DNA of 64,000 nt from G963677085 sp963677085. GTDB lineage: Bacteria > Planctomycetota > Planctomycetia > Pirellulales > Thermoguttaceae. Below the pieces are notes generated by a model. That model had not been told where the DNA came from. It saw only the letters and a list, made by a program, of their open reading frames with translations, and searched no databases. The DNA lies in NCBI GenBank assembly GCA_963677085.2, contig CAXXFH010000004.1:3906001-3970000 (forward strand). The letters are read 5' to 3'. Below, piece by piece: positions 51,476 through 61,900 of this stretch. The position numbers were made by a program, and so were the translations under genes. The stretch's first letter is position 1; each line of letters begins with the position of its first letter.

Positions 51476-53281
51476 TTAACTGACCACCGTAGTCGCCGAG
51501 GACTGTGTCGGCTGACGTTTCCGCGAAGGTACGTCGACCACGACCTTCGGCTCGGCATACTGACACAGATTCGCCTCGGTGTTGTCCACCACGTGAGCGT
51601 TCCGTTCGTAGAAGGTCGGTGGCTCATAGGTCCAATCGGTGGTCAGGCGTTTTTCTTCCTGGCGAATCTTCCACAGCACGTAACGGCTGCCTACGGTGCC
51701 GAAGAAGCGGGCTTTCAAGCCGTATTCGCGGTACAGCTCTTTCAGTAAGGCCGACATTTTCTCGTATATGGCCGGGTTGTCGCGGTAGTACAACTTGGCC
51801 GCCGCCGTGGCGGCTGCGAAGGTCGTGGCCAGCGAGGCCGATTCCAGGGCGTAGCGGCGCCGCACCCGGGCGTCCGGATGATTCTTGTATCGCTTCCAAC
51901 CGGCCAACGTCGTGCGGACGATGCGAAGCGTACTCGGCCCGTTGACCGCGAAATCGCGATCGAACGCCCGAACCATGAACTCGCCTTCCTGGTTGTCCGT
52001 GATGTGGGGATGCCGGTAGTTGAAGATCAACTGGCCGTGGATGTCGCCGTGTTCGAACTCGCTTTCGTCTTTCATGCGACCCTGGGCCGTAAGCTCCGCG
52101 TGCAGCGGGGTACCGGGGATCGGCGTGTAAAGCATGAACTGGTGGAAATCGGTGTCGTGGGCCACGGCGTAGTCGATCGCTTCGTCGATGTTTTCCGGCG
52201 TGTGGTTTTCCAGGCCGATGATCGTGGACCCCAGCACGCGGATACCGTGCGATTGCAGTTCGCGAACCAGCTCGAAGGTGTCAATGCCGTCGAGCTTGGT
52301 GTATTGGCTGTTACAGCCCTCGATGCCCATCCACACCCAGGAAATCCCCAGCCGGACGAGTTGGTCGATCGTGTAGCTTCGCAACACGTTGGCCGAGCTG
52401 AATACGTAGAGTGCCCATGGCTTGTTGTGTTCTTCCATCAATTCCAGCAAACGCAGGGCGCGTTTCTTGTGGAAGAGGAAGTTTTCGTCCATCACGAAGA
52501 ACGAGTAGACGTTCATCTCGCGTTCGAGTTGGCACATGATCTCGAACAGTTCGTCGCCGGTGGAGTAGAAGTTGAAGAACTTTCCTTTGCCACCGAACAT
52601 GGCCGAGGTGGAGCAGAAATTACAGCCCAACGGGCAGCCGACCGACGGAATCAGGGTGGCGGCCACGTCGCCCGGTTTCTCCTTCACCGTAACGCCCAGG
52701 TTGCGAGTGCCAACGCCCGAGTTGATCAGTGGGTGGCGGAAGGGACGCTGGTCGTCGTCACCCAAAAATCGCTGGAACCAACGCACGCCCTCGCCCTTGA
52801 CGATGTGGTCGGCGTCGATCCGGTCGGCCAGATCGGGAATGTTGGCCACATGGCCGCCCACGACAATCGTGGCGTTGGGCTGATACTCGCGGATCAGCTC
52901 GCACATCTTCCGCACTTTGAGTTGGTTGGGGATGATCGACGAGATGCCGATCACGTCGTATTCGTTGGTGCGGAGCTCTTCGATGAAGCGATCCAGAGTG
53001 GGGAAGTCGAGCATCGTGCAGGGTGCTTCCAGGTTGGCCTGGATCAGCATCAGACCCCACGAACGGTGGAACATCCGCAACGAGAACGGCCCTTGGGTGC
53101 GGGTGACCTGGTTGTGGTACAACTCCATGGGGTTCATCTTGCGGGAGCCGTATTCGTCGTCTTGGGCATAGGGGCCGAAGACGCCACTCAGCAGAACCCG
53201 AGCACGCTTGCCGGCCGGGTGGGTCGGGTGCGGCGCCGAGGAAGATTCGGGATTATGCTGGTTTTCGATAATTCGTAGCAT
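51476..53281 (-). CDS. Cobalamin-binding-type radical SAM protein
   Basis: The 601-residue protein has a B12-binding-like Rossmann domain at ~85-185 (NEYDVIGISSIIPNQLKVRK, NATIVVGGHVANIPDLADRI), although the DxHxxG base-off His motif is not evident. A radical SAM core follows, with CPLGCNFC (Cys216, Cys220, Cys223), WVWMGIEGCNSQYTKLDG and IIGLENHTPENIDEAIDYA. It then has a long helical C-terminus. This layout is that of class B radical SAM enzymes (methyltransferases, HpnJ/P- and BchE-like). The substrate is not identifiable; lipid and natural-product methylation are common in the class. The start at 53281 has GGAGG six bases upstream. It appears to be a lone gene. Confidence 0.85.
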   Translation of the reverse strand: MLRIIENQHNPESSSAPHPTHPAGKRARVLLSGVFGPYAQDDEYGSRKMNPMELYHNQVTRTQGPFSLRMFHRSWGLMLIQANLEAPCTMLDFPTLDRFIEELRTNEYDVIGISSIIPNQLKVRKMCELIREYQPNATIVVGGHVANIPDLADRIDADHIVKGEGVRWFQRFLGDDDQRPFRHPLINSGVGTRNLGVTVKEKPGDVAATLIPSVGCPLGCNFCSTSAMFGGKGKFFNFYSTGDELFEIMCQLEREMNVYSFFVMDENFLFHKKRALRLLELMEEHNKPWALYVFSSANVLRSYTIDQLVRLGISWVWMGIEGCNSQYTKLDGIDTFELVRELQSHGIRVLGSTIIGLENHTPENIDEAIDYAVAHDTDFHQFMLYTPIPGTPLHAELTAQGRMKDESEFEHGDIHGQLIFNYRHPHITDNQEGEFMVRAFDRDFAVNGPSTLRIVRTTLAGWKRYKNHPDARVRRRYALESASLATTFAAATAAAKLYYRDNPAIYEKMSALLKELYREYGLKARFFGTVGSRYVLWKIRQEEKRLTTDWTYEPPTFYERNAHVVDNTEANLCQYAEPKVVVDVPSRKRQPTQSSATTVVS

Positions 53282-53772
53282 CGGTTGCCTCCAACGTGAG
53301 CAGTCAACAAACTCTTTCTCTGAGCATCCAATTATAGACGTTTTATCGCCATCGCCGATGGGCAGTGTGTTTAAGTTATGTAACAGGTGGGTAATACTTG
53401 CGCACAGGGCAGCAGGGCCGCCTGCCAAACGGTGTTACCGCACCCAGGTAAGAACCCGCTCCCGTTGGTCGCTAACCTCTGGCTAAAAGTTAACGATTTT
53501 TGAAGTTGGGGGTACAGGGAGAAAACGTACGATGAGAGAGGAGCACTTGCCGATTTTTTCAGCCCAGGTGAGGCGGCTTCACTACCTGGGGTGGTGCGAA
53601 ATTACCGCGGAAATTTTCAGCCGGCTTGTTAGGTGTTCCCGGGATATGCCGCTTGACCCCGGCGGATGTCGCCCCCCCCTGCGGCTTGACCCCTTCGCAA
53701 GCTGTCTGCTATGTTCGAGAATTGGTCGTTGTCAATAATTGTTTGCCGCGCGTTTCGCTGAGCACATCTGTC
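53282..53772. other. Divergent intergenic region
   Basis: 491 bp lie between the radical SAM gene and the histidine kinase. A reverse R1 copy is at 53410-53473. Around 53645-53700 are two imperfect copies of GCCGCTTGACCCCGGCGG/CTGCGGCTTGACCCC. The remainder shows nothing recognisable; both promoters must be here. Confidence 0.45.
53410..53473 (-). repeat. Dispersed repeat family R1, copy 3
   Basis: Read on the minus strand: TAGCGACCAACGGGAGCGGG, TTCTTACCTGGGTGCGGTAA, CACCGTTTGGCAGGCGG. It aligns closely with the plus-strand unit at 4369-4438. Confidence 0.7.
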
Positions 53773-54747
53773 ATGTTGCCACGACGATCGTTGAAACTGC
53801 CCATCACCTTGGCCGTGGTGATGATCGTTCTGCTGGCGGCGCTGACGGTTGGCTGGGTTCTTTTGGCCGTCTCCGGTGCCCTGGCCGGCTCAGGCTACGC
53901 TGGCGTGTATTGGGCCTCGTTAACCGTGGGCACCATCTTCATGGTGTTGCTGATCGTGGGCGTGGTAGTCTACTTGGTCCTGTCGATCAAGGCCATCAAC
54001 CTCAGCCAGCGGCAGTCGAACTTCATCGACAGCGTGACCCACGAGCTGAAATCGCCCATCGCCTCGATGAAGCTCTACCTGCAAACGCTCAATCATCGCC
54101 AGGTGAACGAAGCACAGCAGGCCGACTTCTACCGCTTTATGTTGGAAGATGTCGACCGGCTCGATCGCCTGACGAACCAGATGCTCACCGCGGGTCGCTT
54201 GGAATCGGGACGCGAAGACGGGGAACTTGAAGATATCGAGTTGTCCGAGTTGATTCGCCACTGCACCCGGGCGGTATGCACGAGTTATCGGGTGCCGTTG
54301 GGGACCGTCGAGGTCGACGTCGAACCCTGTGTTTTGCGGAGCCGACGCGTCGATCTCGATATGCTGTTTCGTAACCTGTTGGACAACGCCGTGAAATATG
54401 CCGGCAACCCTCCCCAGGTAACCATGCAGTTGCGGTTAACGTCTGACGGCACGGCGATCGCCCAGATTGCCGACAATGGTCGCGGCATCCCCCCGGCGAT
54501 GCGGCGAAAGATTTTCGGCCGGTTCGTGCGGCTGGGGGTGGAACTGGTTCGTGAAAAGCCGGGAACGGGACTGGGGTTGTACATTGTGCGGACGATCGTG
54601 CGCCGGTTGGGTGGACGAGTGCGGGTTACCGATCGCGAGCCGGGGCCGGGGACGGTGTTCGAGGTGCAACTGCCTAATTGTCGTCTCCCTTTGATGGAGG
54701 CCAATAGCGAACTTCCCGAAGCGAGCGGAGAGAACAAAACTGTGTGA
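53773..54747 (+). CDS. Sensor histidine kinase with minimal sensor region
   Basis: The 324-residue protein has two membrane helices (~11-33 and 47-71) with only about 14 residues between them, so it is an intramembrane-sensing type without a periplasmic domain. The HisKA segment (QSNFIDSVTHELKSPIASMK) carries the phosphorylated His90. The ATP-binding part shows LFRNLLDNAVKYAGN (N box), IADNGRGIPPAMRRKIF (G1) and KPGTGLGLYIVRTIV (G2). ATG 53773 is preferred as the first residue before the helix; ribosome site unclear. It is followed after 87 bp by its response regulator and then by a DUF1638 gene. The signal is unknown. Confidence 0.87.
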   Translation: MLPRRSLKLPITLAVVMIVLLAALTVGWVLLAVSGALAGSGYAGVYWASLTVGTIFMVLLIVGVVVYLVLSIKAINLSQRQSNFIDSVTHELKSPIASMKLYLQTLNHRQVNEAQQADFYRFMLEDVDRLDRLTNQMLTAGRLESGREDGELEDIELSELIRHCTRAVCTSYRVPLGTVEVDVEPCVLRSRRVDLDMLFRNLLDNAVKYAGNPPQVTMQLRLTSDGTAIAQIADNGRGIPPAMRRKIFGRFVRLGVELVREKPGTGLGLYIVRTIVRRLGGRVRVTDREPGPGTVFEVQLPNCRLPLMEANSELPEASGENKTV

Positions 54748-54834
54748 GGTCGGTTCATGGCCGCCGTAGCGGCCAAGCCTCGCAAGGTTTTCACGGAAGA
54801 TCGATAACTAACCTCTAGTCTCTAACCCCTGACT

Positions 54835-55578
54835 ATGTCGAAAAAAGAACACATTCTCGTCGTCGAGGACGAGGCCCACTTGGCCACGGGAATCAAATAT
54901 AACCTCGACGCTGAGGGCTATCGCGTAACGACCGTGGGCGACGGCCCCTCGGCTCTGCGGGTCCTTGAAGAGGCTACCGACCCGGTCGACCTCGTGATCC
55001 TCGATCTGATGTTGCCGGGGATGAGCGGCTACGACGTGTGCGAGACGCTTCGGGCCTCGAACAAGGAATTGCCCGTGTTGATTCTCTCTGCACGCACGTT
55101 GGCCGAGGATCGTGCCCGGGGATTCGATGTGGGAGCCAATCAGTATCTTACCAAACCCTTCGACTTGGACGAATTCCTCAGTCGGGTAAAGAATCTGTTG
55201 GGACTGCACCAGCATCGGAAAAACAGCATGAAGGACAGTGCGGACGAAGAAATCATCCAGTTCGAATTCGGCAATGCGACGGTGAATTTCGACACCTTTG
55301 AGGTGGCCGTCAACGACGATCCTGTTCGGCTGACTCAATTGGAGATGACACTGTTGCGGTATTTCGTCGAGAATGAGGGTCGTGTCATTCCCCGGGCCGA
55401 GTTGCTCGAACACGTATGGCGCATGCCGGGTAACCTGCAAACGCGGGCCCCCGACCAGTTCATCCGCCGGTTGCGCAAGACCTTTGAACCCGATCCGGCC
55501 AACCCACGGCATTTTCTCACTATCCGCGATGCGGGTTATCGCTTCCTGTCCGATCCGGAACCCGATCCCGAATCCTGA
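54835..55578 (+). CDS. OmpR/PhoB-type response regulator
   Basis: The 247-residue protein has a receiver domain (residues ~5-120; acidic pocket Glu11/Asp12, phospho-accepting Asp57 in VILDLMLPG, Lys107 in LTKPFD) and a C-terminal winged helix (~145-240: LTQLEMTLLRYFVENEGRVI, PDQFIRRLRKTFEPDP, FLTIRDAGYRFL). It should bind DNA as a dimer after phosphorylation by the kinase encoded just upstream. Its DUF1638 neighbour begins 13 bp after its stop codon, so one transcript is likely. Target operators were not identified. Confidence 0.92.
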   Translation: MSKKEHILVVEDEAHLATGIKYNLDAEGYRVTTVGDGPSALRVLEEATDPVDLVILDLMLPGMSGYDVCETLRASNKELPVLILSARTLAEDRARGFDVGANQYLTKPFDLDEFLSRVKNLLGLHQHRKNSMKDSADEEIIQFEFGNATVNFDTFEVAVNDDPVRLTQLEMTLLRYFVENEGRVIPRAELLEHVWRMPGNLQTRAPDQFIRRLRKTFEPDPANPRHFLTIRDAGYRFLSDPEPDPES

Positions 55579-55591
55579 TTTCGAGGCCGTC

Positions 55592-56359
55592 GTGCGTCTG
55601 AAACTGATTGCCTGCGAAATCCTGCATCGCGAACTCTGTGCAGCCGTGGCCCGTTCGGTCAACCAGGTCGACATCGAGTTTCTTTCCAAAGGTTTGCACG
55701 ACATCGGGCAGGCCGGCATGTCGGCGCGGATTGCCGAAGCGTTGGCCGCTGTCGACACCTCGCAGTACGACGCCGTGGCATTGGGCTATGGGCTGTGTAA
55801 CAACGGGTTGGTGGGACTCGTTGCCCGCGATGTTCCCCTTGTGCTTTGTCGTGCCCACGACTGCATTACCCTCTTCCTCGGCAACAAGCAGCGTTACCTG
55901 GACTACTTCTACAGCCACCCGGGCGTGTACTTCAAAACCAGCGGCTGGATCGAACGCGGAGAAGGCCTCGAACAGCTCGACGTCGACGCGATTCAAAAGG
56001 CCACGGGAATCTGCCAGACCTATCAGGAGCTTGTCGAAAAATACGGCGAAGACAACGCCCAGTTTCTCTACGAGCAGTTGGGCAACATGACCCGACACTA
56101 TCGGCAGATTACCTTCGTCGAGATGGGGGTAGAGCCCGACGACCGTTTCGAACAGCAGAGCCGACGCGAAGCGGCCGAACTCGGCTGGGACTTCGAAAAA
56201 CTTGCCGGCGACATGGGTTTGCTGCAAGCGTTGGTTGACGGACCCTGGGACGACGAGCGGTTTCTCGTGGTGCCGCCGGGTCAGCAAATCGCCGCCAGCT
56301 ACGACGACGGCATCGTGAAGCTCCTAGATGCTGCGAAACGCACGCCGCCACAGCAATAG
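55592..56359 (+). CDS. DUF1638 protein
   Basis: The 255-residue protein starts at GTG 55592 (13 bp behind the response regulator). It has the DUF1638 pattern: LKLIACEILHRELCAAVA at the N-terminus, SKGLHDIGQAGMSARIAEAL, VALGYGLCNNGLVGLVA, PLVLCRAHDCITLFLGN and VYFKTSGWIERGEG. Three conserved Cys/His-containing motifs (ACE, GLC, RAHDC) suggest metal or cofactor binding. The family occurs near corrinoid methyltransferase and URO-D-type genes in other organisms, as far as I recall; a URO-D-like gene is indeed 1.5 kb downstream. The long open frame starting at 55373 overlaps the regulator and is rejected. Activity unknown. Confidence 0.8.
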   Translation: MRLKLIACEILHRELCAAVARSVNQVDIEFLSKGLHDIGQAGMSARIAEALAAVDTSQYDAVALGYGLCNNGLVGLVARDVPLVLCRAHDCITLFLGNKQRYLDYFYSHPGVYFKTSGWIERGEGLEQLDVDAIQKATGICQTYQELVEKYGEDNAQFLYEQLGNMTRHYRQITFVEMGVEPDDRFEQQSRREAAELGWDFEKLAGDMGLLQALVDGPWDDERFLVVPPGQQIAASYDDGIVKLLDAAKRTPPQQ

Positions 56360-56425
56360 CTCTTCCAGTTCGCCATACACTAACTCCAAGCCCAGGGACT
56401 GCAATCCCTGGGTCGTGCGCGTCGC

Positions 56426-57298
56426 TCAGCACTCAGCACAACTGGCCTTACGATACTCGCGGGCGGTCATGCCCTTGCTAACACGAAAACGCCGATTGAA
56501 ATAGGTCAGGTTCGCGTAGCCTACCTGATGGGCAATCTGTGTGATGCTCCGATCGCTCTCGATCAGCAGGCGACACGCTTCGCCGATCCGCAATTCGTGG
56601 AGGTACTCGATAAACGTACGCCCCAGCACCCGGCGGAAGAAACGGTTGAACGACGAGGGACTCATGTGTACCAACCGCGCTACGTCGCGCTGAGTGATTT
56701 CCTCGTCGAGATGATCGTTCAAATAGGCAGCGATCGCATCGATGCGTTGCGCGTCGGCCACGGCCAGCGAGGGCCGATATCGCAGGCCGGCCAGCGTTTC
56801 GGTTTGAGGGCTCTTCGCAAGAATGCTGAGCGTTTGCAATAAACCAGCCAGTCGGCCAAAGCCCGATCGCTCGGGCAGGCTGCGAAGAATTTCCGTGGCT
56901 TCGGTCACCGTTTGCCCGACGAATCGGAGTCCACGTTGGCTTTGTCCGAGCAACGAGGCCAGTTGCGACGCTTCCGGACAATCGAAAAAACCACACCCAA
57001 GGAAGTCGCGACGAAACTGCACGACCAGGGCGAGATGGTCTTTCGCGGACTTTGTTCTGGACGACGCGCTCGACGACTGCCAGGTGTGCGGCAGGTTGGG
57101 GCCCAGCAACACGAGATCGCCAGCGCGGTAGTCGGACAGGTGATCGCCGACGAATCTCCGCCCGTGGCCTGAGACGATCCAGGTCAACTCGCATTCCGGG
57201 TGGAAGTGCCACTGAAAGGCGAAGTCCTCCGCCCGTCGCCAGAAGCAACGGAACGAGGACCCGGGATCGGTAGAAACAGGCTCGATGGCGGCTCGCAT
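56426..57298 (-). CDS. AraC family transcriptional regulator
   Basis: The 290-residue protein has a cupin-like sensory half (FQWHFHPECELTWIVSGHGR, RAGDLVLLGPNLPHTW) and an AraC DNA-binding half at ~190-285 with two helix-turn-helix units (EEITQRDVARLVHMSPSSFN, RSITQIAHQVGYANLTYFNR). The His-rich cupin strand suggests a small-molecule ligand such as a sugar. It is divergent from the URO-D-family gene at 57870, which may be its target. No Shine-Dalgarno is visible before the ATG at 57298. Confidence 0.88.
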   Translation of the reverse strand: MRAAIEPVSTDPGSSFRCFWRRAEDFAFQWHFHPECELTWIVSGHGRRFVGDHLSDYRAGDLVLLGPNLPHTWQSSSASSRTKSAKDHLALVVQFRRDFLGCGFFDCPEASQLASLLGQSQRGLRFVGQTVTEATEILRSLPERSGFGRLAGLLQTLSILAKSPQTETLAGLRYRPSLAVADAQRIDAIAAYLNDHLDEEITQRDVARLVHMSPSSFNRFFRRVLGRTFIEYLHELRIGEACRLLIESDRSITQIAHQVGYANLTYFNRRFRVSKGMTAREYRKASCAEC

Positions 57299-57869
57299 AG
57301 CAGGAGGCTAGGGGCTAGGGCGGCGCGCGGGTGCCATGGGCGGCTTGCCCTTGCCGAACGAGGGCCAAGCAAGCTGCCCCTGGCACCCGAAAAGTCAACG
57401 GAGTCAGGCCACAAGGACACAACGCGAATCGGGTGACGCTGTCTTCAGACGCTCATCGCTAGTAGCACAACATTATCGTCTGGTTCATGCTGTTATGCAA
57501 ATAGCGCGCATTTTGTTCAACTTCTTGGCCGTATTGACTAAGACTTTCGAGCGTCGTGCTGGTAAACTCGGCTTATCTGCCGGCGAACTACTGGCTGGCA
57601 AGCAGCCAATGGTACCTATCGAGGCCTGCATAGCCAATGAGCGGAAGGCGACTAACGGGAGCCTGGATTTCCAGGCGTTCGGCTTTCCGAAGCGATCACC
57701 ATATTATTGATTCCGAGGTTGATTGTGGAACACTTCGTTGCGTTCTGCTCCCGCAATCCGGGCTCCCGTTGGTCGCCCTCGTTCCACAAGCAATACAGGA
57801 TCCAATAATGCAGGTATCAATAACCTACGTCGACCGTAAACGATCACCTCTCCAAGCAGTAAACAAACC
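57299..57869. other. Divergent intergenic region with repeats
   Basis: 571 bp between the AraC gene and the URO-D-like gene. A GGGTGCC..GGCACCC unit is at 57329-57388. The unit AACGGGAGCCTGGATTTCCA at 57655-57674 is an inverted relative of 20637-20665, and CCGGGCTCCCGTTGGTCGCC at 57757-57776 repeats its core. AraC operators should be in this gap but none was identified. Confidence 0.5.
57329..57388. repeat. Dispersed GGGTGCC palindromic repeat, copy 3
   Basis: It begins GGGTGCCATGGGCGGCTTGC and ends AGCTGCCCCTGGCACCC, 60 bp in total, with GCCCTTGC and AGGGC in the centre. Its ends are inverted copies, as in 2522-2584. Confidence 0.62.
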
Positions 57870-58886
57870 ATGAACGGACGAGAACGCATCCTGGCCATGA
57901 TCGACGGCAAATCGGTGGATCGGTTGCCGCTGATGCCGATTACCATGATGTTTGCCGCCGACCAGATCGGCCGATCCTATCGAGACTATGCCGCGGATCA
58001 CCGGGTGTTGGTCGAGGCGCAGATCGCCACGGCCGAAAAGTTTGCCTTCGACTACGTGTCGTGTATCTCCGATCCGGCACGGGAAGCGGCCGATTGCGGG
58101 GCCACTGTCCAGTATTTCGACGACCAACCGCCGGCGATCAACGAGACGCGAGCCCTGCTGGCCGACAAATCGGTTTTGGGACAACTGCAGGTTCCCGATC
58201 CGTTGGACGAAGGTCGGATGCAAGACCGCGTTCAGGCGGCCGCGTTGTTCAAGCAGCGCGTCGGCGGCGAGAAGCTGATCGAAGGGTGGATCGAAGGGCC
58301 GTGTGCCGAGGCGGCCGATCTGCGCGGTATCAACACCCTGATGCTCGATTTTTTCGACGATCCGGTATTCGTGCGCGACCTGTTTGAGTTTGTCGTGGAG
58401 ATGGAATTGAAGTTTGCCAAGGCCCAAATCGACGCCGGTGCCGAATTGATCGGGCTAGGCGATGCGGCCGCTTCGCTCGTGGGGCCTCAGATCTACGAGG
58501 AGTTCGTCTTCGAGTACGAAAAACGCATGGTCGACGCCCTACACGCGATGGGCGCCCGAGTGCGGATGCATATCTGCGGAAACATCGGCCAGATTCTGGA
58601 GGGGATCGGCCGGTTGGGGTGCGAGATCGTGGATGTCGATTTCATGGTGCCGTTGGCCCGATGTCGTGAAGCGATGGCAGCCAAGCAGGTGTTGGCCGGC
58701 AATATCAATCCGGTCGCGACGCTGCGCAATGGCACGCCCGAGGCCATTGTCGAGGCCCTGCGTACCTGCCATCGGGAGGCGGGCACGCGATACATCGTGG
58801 CGGCCGGTTGCGAAGTTCCCCGTGACACGGCCGAAGCGAATGTCGTCGCGATGTGCGACTTCGCCCAAGGGCTGTTCGATACGTAG
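57870..58886 (+). CDS. MtaA/CmuA-like URO-D family protein
   Basis: The 338-residue protein starts MNGRERILAMIDGKSVDRLP, the classical opening of the MtaA/URO-D family. It continues with PLMPITMMFAADQIG, FDYVSCISDPAREAADCGA, GWIEGPCAEAADLRG, IDAGAELIGLGDAAASLVGP, VRMHICGNIGQILEG and a final RYIVAAGCEVPRDT. HICGN and GCEVP (Cys) fit the HxC...C zinc site of methylcobamide:thiol methyltransferases, so methyl transfer from a corrinoid is more likely than porphyrin decarboxylation. It is divergent from an AraC gene. The partner corrinoid protein is not in view. No ribosome box is evident. Confidence 0.85.
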   Translation: MNGRERILAMIDGKSVDRLPLMPITMMFAADQIGRSYRDYAADHRVLVEAQIATAEKFAFDYVSCISDPAREAADCGATVQYFDDQPPAINETRALLADKSVLGQLQVPDPLDEGRMQDRVQAAALFKQRVGGEKLIEGWIEGPCAEAADLRGINTLMLDFFDDPVFVRDLFEFVVEMELKFAKAQIDAGAELIGLGDAAASLVGPQIYEEFVFEYEKRMVDALHAMGARVRMHICGNIGQILEGIGRLGCEIVDVDFMVPLARCREAMAAKQVLAGNINPVATLRNGTPEAIVEALRTCHREAGTRYIVAAGCEVPRDTAEANVVAMCDFAQGLFDT

Positions 58887-58918
58887 GCGGTGGCGCATCG
58901 GTGAATCGAACAGTGCGA

Positions 58919-61900
58919 TTAGAGGGCCTGATGGTCTTCGGCCGCCTGGGCGCAAAGCTTCCGGAGTTCGGCCACAGTAGAGTGCAGGGTCTCGTCGTCT
59001 GCCGATTCCACGGCCAAGCGATTAATGCGCCGTGCTAGATTGGCGATTTCCGGGAACCCGTACAGTCCGGCCGAACCTTTAAGTTGGTGCGTTAAATTGG
59101 CGACCCGCTCGAAGTCGCCCGATTGCAGGGCATGGTGAATGCATTCTGCGCGGTCGGGAAGTTCGCGGGCGAAGGTATTCATTAGCTCGCGCAGTTCAGA
59201 GTCGTGTGCCAGATCGGGAGGGTGATTGCCCGGCGTGTCCTCGGGCAGGTCGATCTTGCGGACATATTTTGCGACCAATTCGATCAGCTCGCTTCGGCTC
59301 AAAGGTTTGGCCACGTAGTCGTCGCATCCCGCACTAAGGCATTTCTCGCGATCTCCCGACATGGCATGCGCCGTTAGTGCGATGATGGGGCCGCGGTAGC
59401 CGTGGGCACGAAGACGCTGCGTTGCTTCGTAACCATCGAGAATCGGCATTTGGATGTCCATAAGCACGACATCGTAGGGAATGATGTCGGCCAGCGACGC
59501 CATGGCCTTTTGATACGCTATTCGGCCGTCGGAGGCCACGTCGACCGTGAGTCCCACTTGTTCGAGGCTGATCTTGACCAGTTTCTGAACGTCGGGACCG
59601 TCTTCGGCCAGCAAAACATGTCCTGCCAGGTGAGGAGACGGTGGTGCCGTGCCGGAGATGCCAGAGGTAGACTTGGCCGCGGGCAACGAAGTGTGCAACG
59701 GCACGCCGGCAGTAGGACCGGCGTCGATCGTCAGCAGGAACGTGCTTCCCCGCTTCGGATGGCTGGCAACGTTGATGTATCCTCCCAGTTTTTCGGCCAT
59801 GCGTTGCGAGATGGTCAGCCCCAAGCCGGTGCCTCCGAAGCGGCGTGTGGTCGACATGTCGACTTGGGTGAACGGCTGGAAGAGGTGAGCCAGTTCCTCT
59901 TCGGTCATCCCGATGCCTGTGTCGGTCACTTCGAATAGCATTTGGCGGTGGCCTGGCGCGTCGTCACGACAACGCAGGGCGAGGCGTACCGAGCCTTTTT
60001 CGGTGAATTTCACAGCATTTCCCACCAAGTTGATGAGGATCTGCCGCAATCGAACGGGGTCGGTGTGGATCGTCTCCGGGAAGGGAGGAACGGCCTCGAT
60101 CTCCAGTTGGATTTGTTTCTCCAAAGCACGCACTTGCAGAACGGAAACTACATCCTCGGCGATTCGCCAGGGTGAACAGTCGACGCGTTCGACGATGAGC
60201 TTGTCGGCTTCGATCTTCGACAGATCGAGGATATCGTTCGTCAGTTTCAGCAGCGATTCGGCGTTGCGGTGGATTGTCTCCAGGTGACTGGCCTGCTCGC
60301 CGAGCGAGAGATCGAAATTCAATAACAGATCCGTATAGCCCAGGATGGCCGTCATCGGAGTGCGGATTTCGTGGCTCATGTTGGCCAGGAAGTGGCTCTT
60401 CGCGCGATTGGCGGCCTCGGCCTCGTGTTTGGCTTCGGCCAACGCTCGTTCGGCCTCCTTCTGGTCGGAAATATCGCAGGCCATTTCATAGCGCACTTTG
60501 CGCCCGTCGGGCCAGAGAATGCCTTTGTCGATGCAGCGATACCATCGGTGGTTACTCTGATTGCGGAACTCCCAGACGCAGGTTTCCCCGAATTTCTCAC
60601 CTAATACCTGATCGTTGGTGCAGAAGTCGCAAGGGTGATCGCTGTTCTGTAGCAGTGCAAAGCATTTTTTCCCAGTGGGGTCACCCCAACACTTGCGAAA
60701 CGCTTCGTTGCAATAGAGAATTTCATAGGTATTGGGGTCGGCAACGTAGATTATTTCATCGACGCTGTCGAACAGCGAAACCAACTGCTGATGTTCTTGC
60801 TGGATTGCTTGCTCGGCCTTCTTGCGCTGGGAAATGTCTTCAATAATTCCCAGGCCGTACATTGGTTGGCCGGAATGGTCGTAGATGATCGACGACGTCA
60901 AGTTGCTCCAAATGGTTTCCCCGTCCTTGGCGAGATAGCGTTTTTCCATTGAGATACACGGTTCATCACCTTTGGCGACACGAGCGTCAAACTGCAACGC
61001 TCTCTCAAGGTCTTTGGGGTGAGTGATGGTTTGGGTCGTAAGCTGCGTCAACTCCTTTTCGGTATACTTCAGCATGGCACAGATCGTAGCGTTGGCTTGG
61101 GCGATGCGGAAGCTGGGGAGTTCGACAAGCACGATGCCGACAGGGCACTGCTCGAACAGGAGTCGGAACTGCTGTTCGCTGTCGCGCAACTTCTGTTCGG
61201 CACGCTTGCGCTCGGTAATATCTTCAACAATGCCTATGCCGTACAGAGGTTTGTCCCCTGAGTCGCGAATGACTGAGCCATGGAGAACGGCGTAGACGAT
61301 CTCACCGTCTTTTCTGATGTATCGCTTCTCGCGCGAGAACGACGTGAGTTCTCCTTGTTGTTGGACTGTGGTGGCCTTGTCGGCTTCGTGGTCATCGGGA
61401 TGGGTTACCTCCAGGACGCTTAACTGCTGGAGTTCCTCCTGAGTGTACCCGAGCATTCGGCAGTAGGCTTCGTTTGCGCTGAGATGACGGCGCGTGGGCC
61501 ATTCGATAATCGAAATCCCCACCGGGCTTTGCTCGAACACACGACGGAAGCGTTCCTCGCTCTCACGCAGACGATCTTCGGCCTGCTTACGCTCCGTGAT
61601 GTCCTGGAAGGTGACAAGAACCCCTTGCGGCTCGCCCGAGTCGGCATGGTAGTGTAGTTGGGTGCTCGTGAGCATCCAGCGGATGTCGCCCGTGGCACGC
61701 ATGCGCAAGCCAAAGGTTACCTTGCTCAACGGCTGCCCTTCGAACCAAGTGCGTTCCGAAGGCAAATCCTCGGTGGAAATCAGTTCGCGGTTCTCATCGA
61801 CAATTTGTACGTGAGCGGCCAGAGATCGCTTGCCGAGAATCTCCTCGGGTATCACTTCCAACAATTCGCACGCTGTACGGTTAATAAACGTGTACCGCCC

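Noticed and set aside
51878..53278. 466-codon plus-strand open frame opposite the radical SAM gene
   Set aside because: The minus strand contains CPLGCNFC and conserved family motifs; the plus-strand product has none.
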